From an uncultured Bacteroidales bacterium (lineage in GTDB: Bacteria > Bacteroidota > Bacteroidia > Bacteroidales > UBA932): a stretch of DNA of 7,818 nucleotides. The translations under genes were made by a program, and so were the position numbers. Shown here piece by piece: positions 7,559 to 7,818 of this stretch. The stretch lies in assembly GCA_946415795.1 (NCBI GenBank), contig CAMKTW010000075.1, forward strand, positions 1-7,818, written 5' to 3'. Positions within the stretch are counted from its first letter, which is position 1. Every line of letters starts with the position of its first letter. The notes under the pieces were generated by a model. It was not told the DNA's origin. It did no database searches and saw only the letters and a list, made by a program, of their open reading frames with translations.

Positions 7559-7818
7559 TTAATAGTTCGGGTCTTCGGGGTTGAAGTGGTACTTCTGGCC
7601 GGGTTCGCCGGGGAACCAGAAGCCGTGGTCGCGGGTCTCCGTACTCTTCCATACTTCCTGACGAATACCATCCACATACTCCCACACATAATGGTAATAA
7701 TACTTTTTGAAATAGCTGGCCTGTCCACCCCTTCTGCGCAACTGTTGTATTGCTTCCGGAAGGACACCTTCCACATATTCGCCAGAAATCCTGGCCCAAT
7801 CGAGAGCCGGCCAATTGG
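7559..7818 (-). CDS. C-terminal end of an unrecognised protein, truncated by window edge
   Basis: An open frame runs in from the right edge and ends in TAA, giving 85 visible residues that begin NWPALDWARISGEYVEGV. It is rich in Tyr, Trp and charged residues, for example SYFKKYYYHYVWEY in the middle and HGFWFPGEPGQKYHFNPED near the end, which is unlike the low-complexity Arg/Ala/Ser-rich shadow frames of this GC-rich DNA. The reading frame stays open upstream of the internal GTG at 7774, so the true start is outside the window. I do not recognise the family. The Trp/Tyr-rich composition would suit a secreted or carbohydrate-related protein, but that is a guess. It is co-directional with the kelch-AraC regulator, 66 bases apart, and might share a transcript or function with it. 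Two other frames overlap the same bases, so the coding call rests on composition only. Confidence 0.6.
   Translation of the reverse strand, partial: NWPALDWARISGEYVEGVLPEAIQQLRRRGGQASYFKKYYYHYVWEYVDGIRQEVWKSTETRDHGFWFPGEPGQKYHFNPEDPNY

Noticed and set aside
7534..7776. 80-codon - strand open frame overlapping the partial gene at the right edge
   Set aside because: Its Ser/Thr/Arg-rich low-complexity product looks like a shadow. The frame ending at 7559 has the more protein-like aromatic composition and is open to the window edge, so it was preferred, with moderate confidence.
7431..7814. 127-codon - strand open frame spanning the start of the regulator and the upstream gene
   Set aside because: It overlaps the well-supported signal sequence of the regulator in another frame, and its composition is Arg/Pro/Ser-rich without motifs.

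Overview
The window looks like chromosomal DNA from a moderately GC-rich member of the Bacteroidota, most likely order Bacteroidales. The evidence is a Bacteroidota-type promoter box (TAnnTTTG) ahead of pgk, no clear Shine-Dalgarno sequences, a Pgk with the Lys/Ala/Glu-rich insertion I associate with Bacteroidales, and a membrane-bound AraC-type regulator of a style common in that phylum. The base composition would fit an Alistipes-like lineage, but I cannot fix the genus from sequence alone.

Layout: on the + strand, a 5'-truncated gcvP (glycine cleavage P-protein), lgt (prolipoprotein diacylglyceryl transferase) and a class I SAM-dependent methyltransferase of the RlmI/COG1092 group follow one another with gaps of 3 and 6 bases, so they are probably co-transcribed. 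pgk (phosphoglycerate kinase) follows with its own promoter, which begins in the last codons of the methyltransferase gene. On the - strand, converging on pgk, is a 551-residue gene for a membrane-spanning regulator: a lipoprotein-like signal, a kelch-type beta-propeller, one membrane helix and a C-terminal AraC-type DNA-binding domain. Upstream of it, also on the - strand and running off the window edge, is the C-terminal end of an unrecognised protein.

The + strand genes are housekeeping functions: one-carbon/glycine metabolism, lipoprotein maturation, RNA (or other) methylation and glycolysis. The most interesting part is the - strand regulator. It appears to join an extracytoplasmic propeller sensor directly to a DNA-binding domain across the inner membrane, with no kinase. 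The pgk terminator hairpin lies inside the last codons of this regulator, so one stretch of DNA serves both as a + strand terminator and as code for the conserved end of the AraC domain. No RNA genes, insertion sequences, CRISPR arrays or long repeats were seen, and no gene-free stretch is longer than about 70 bases.
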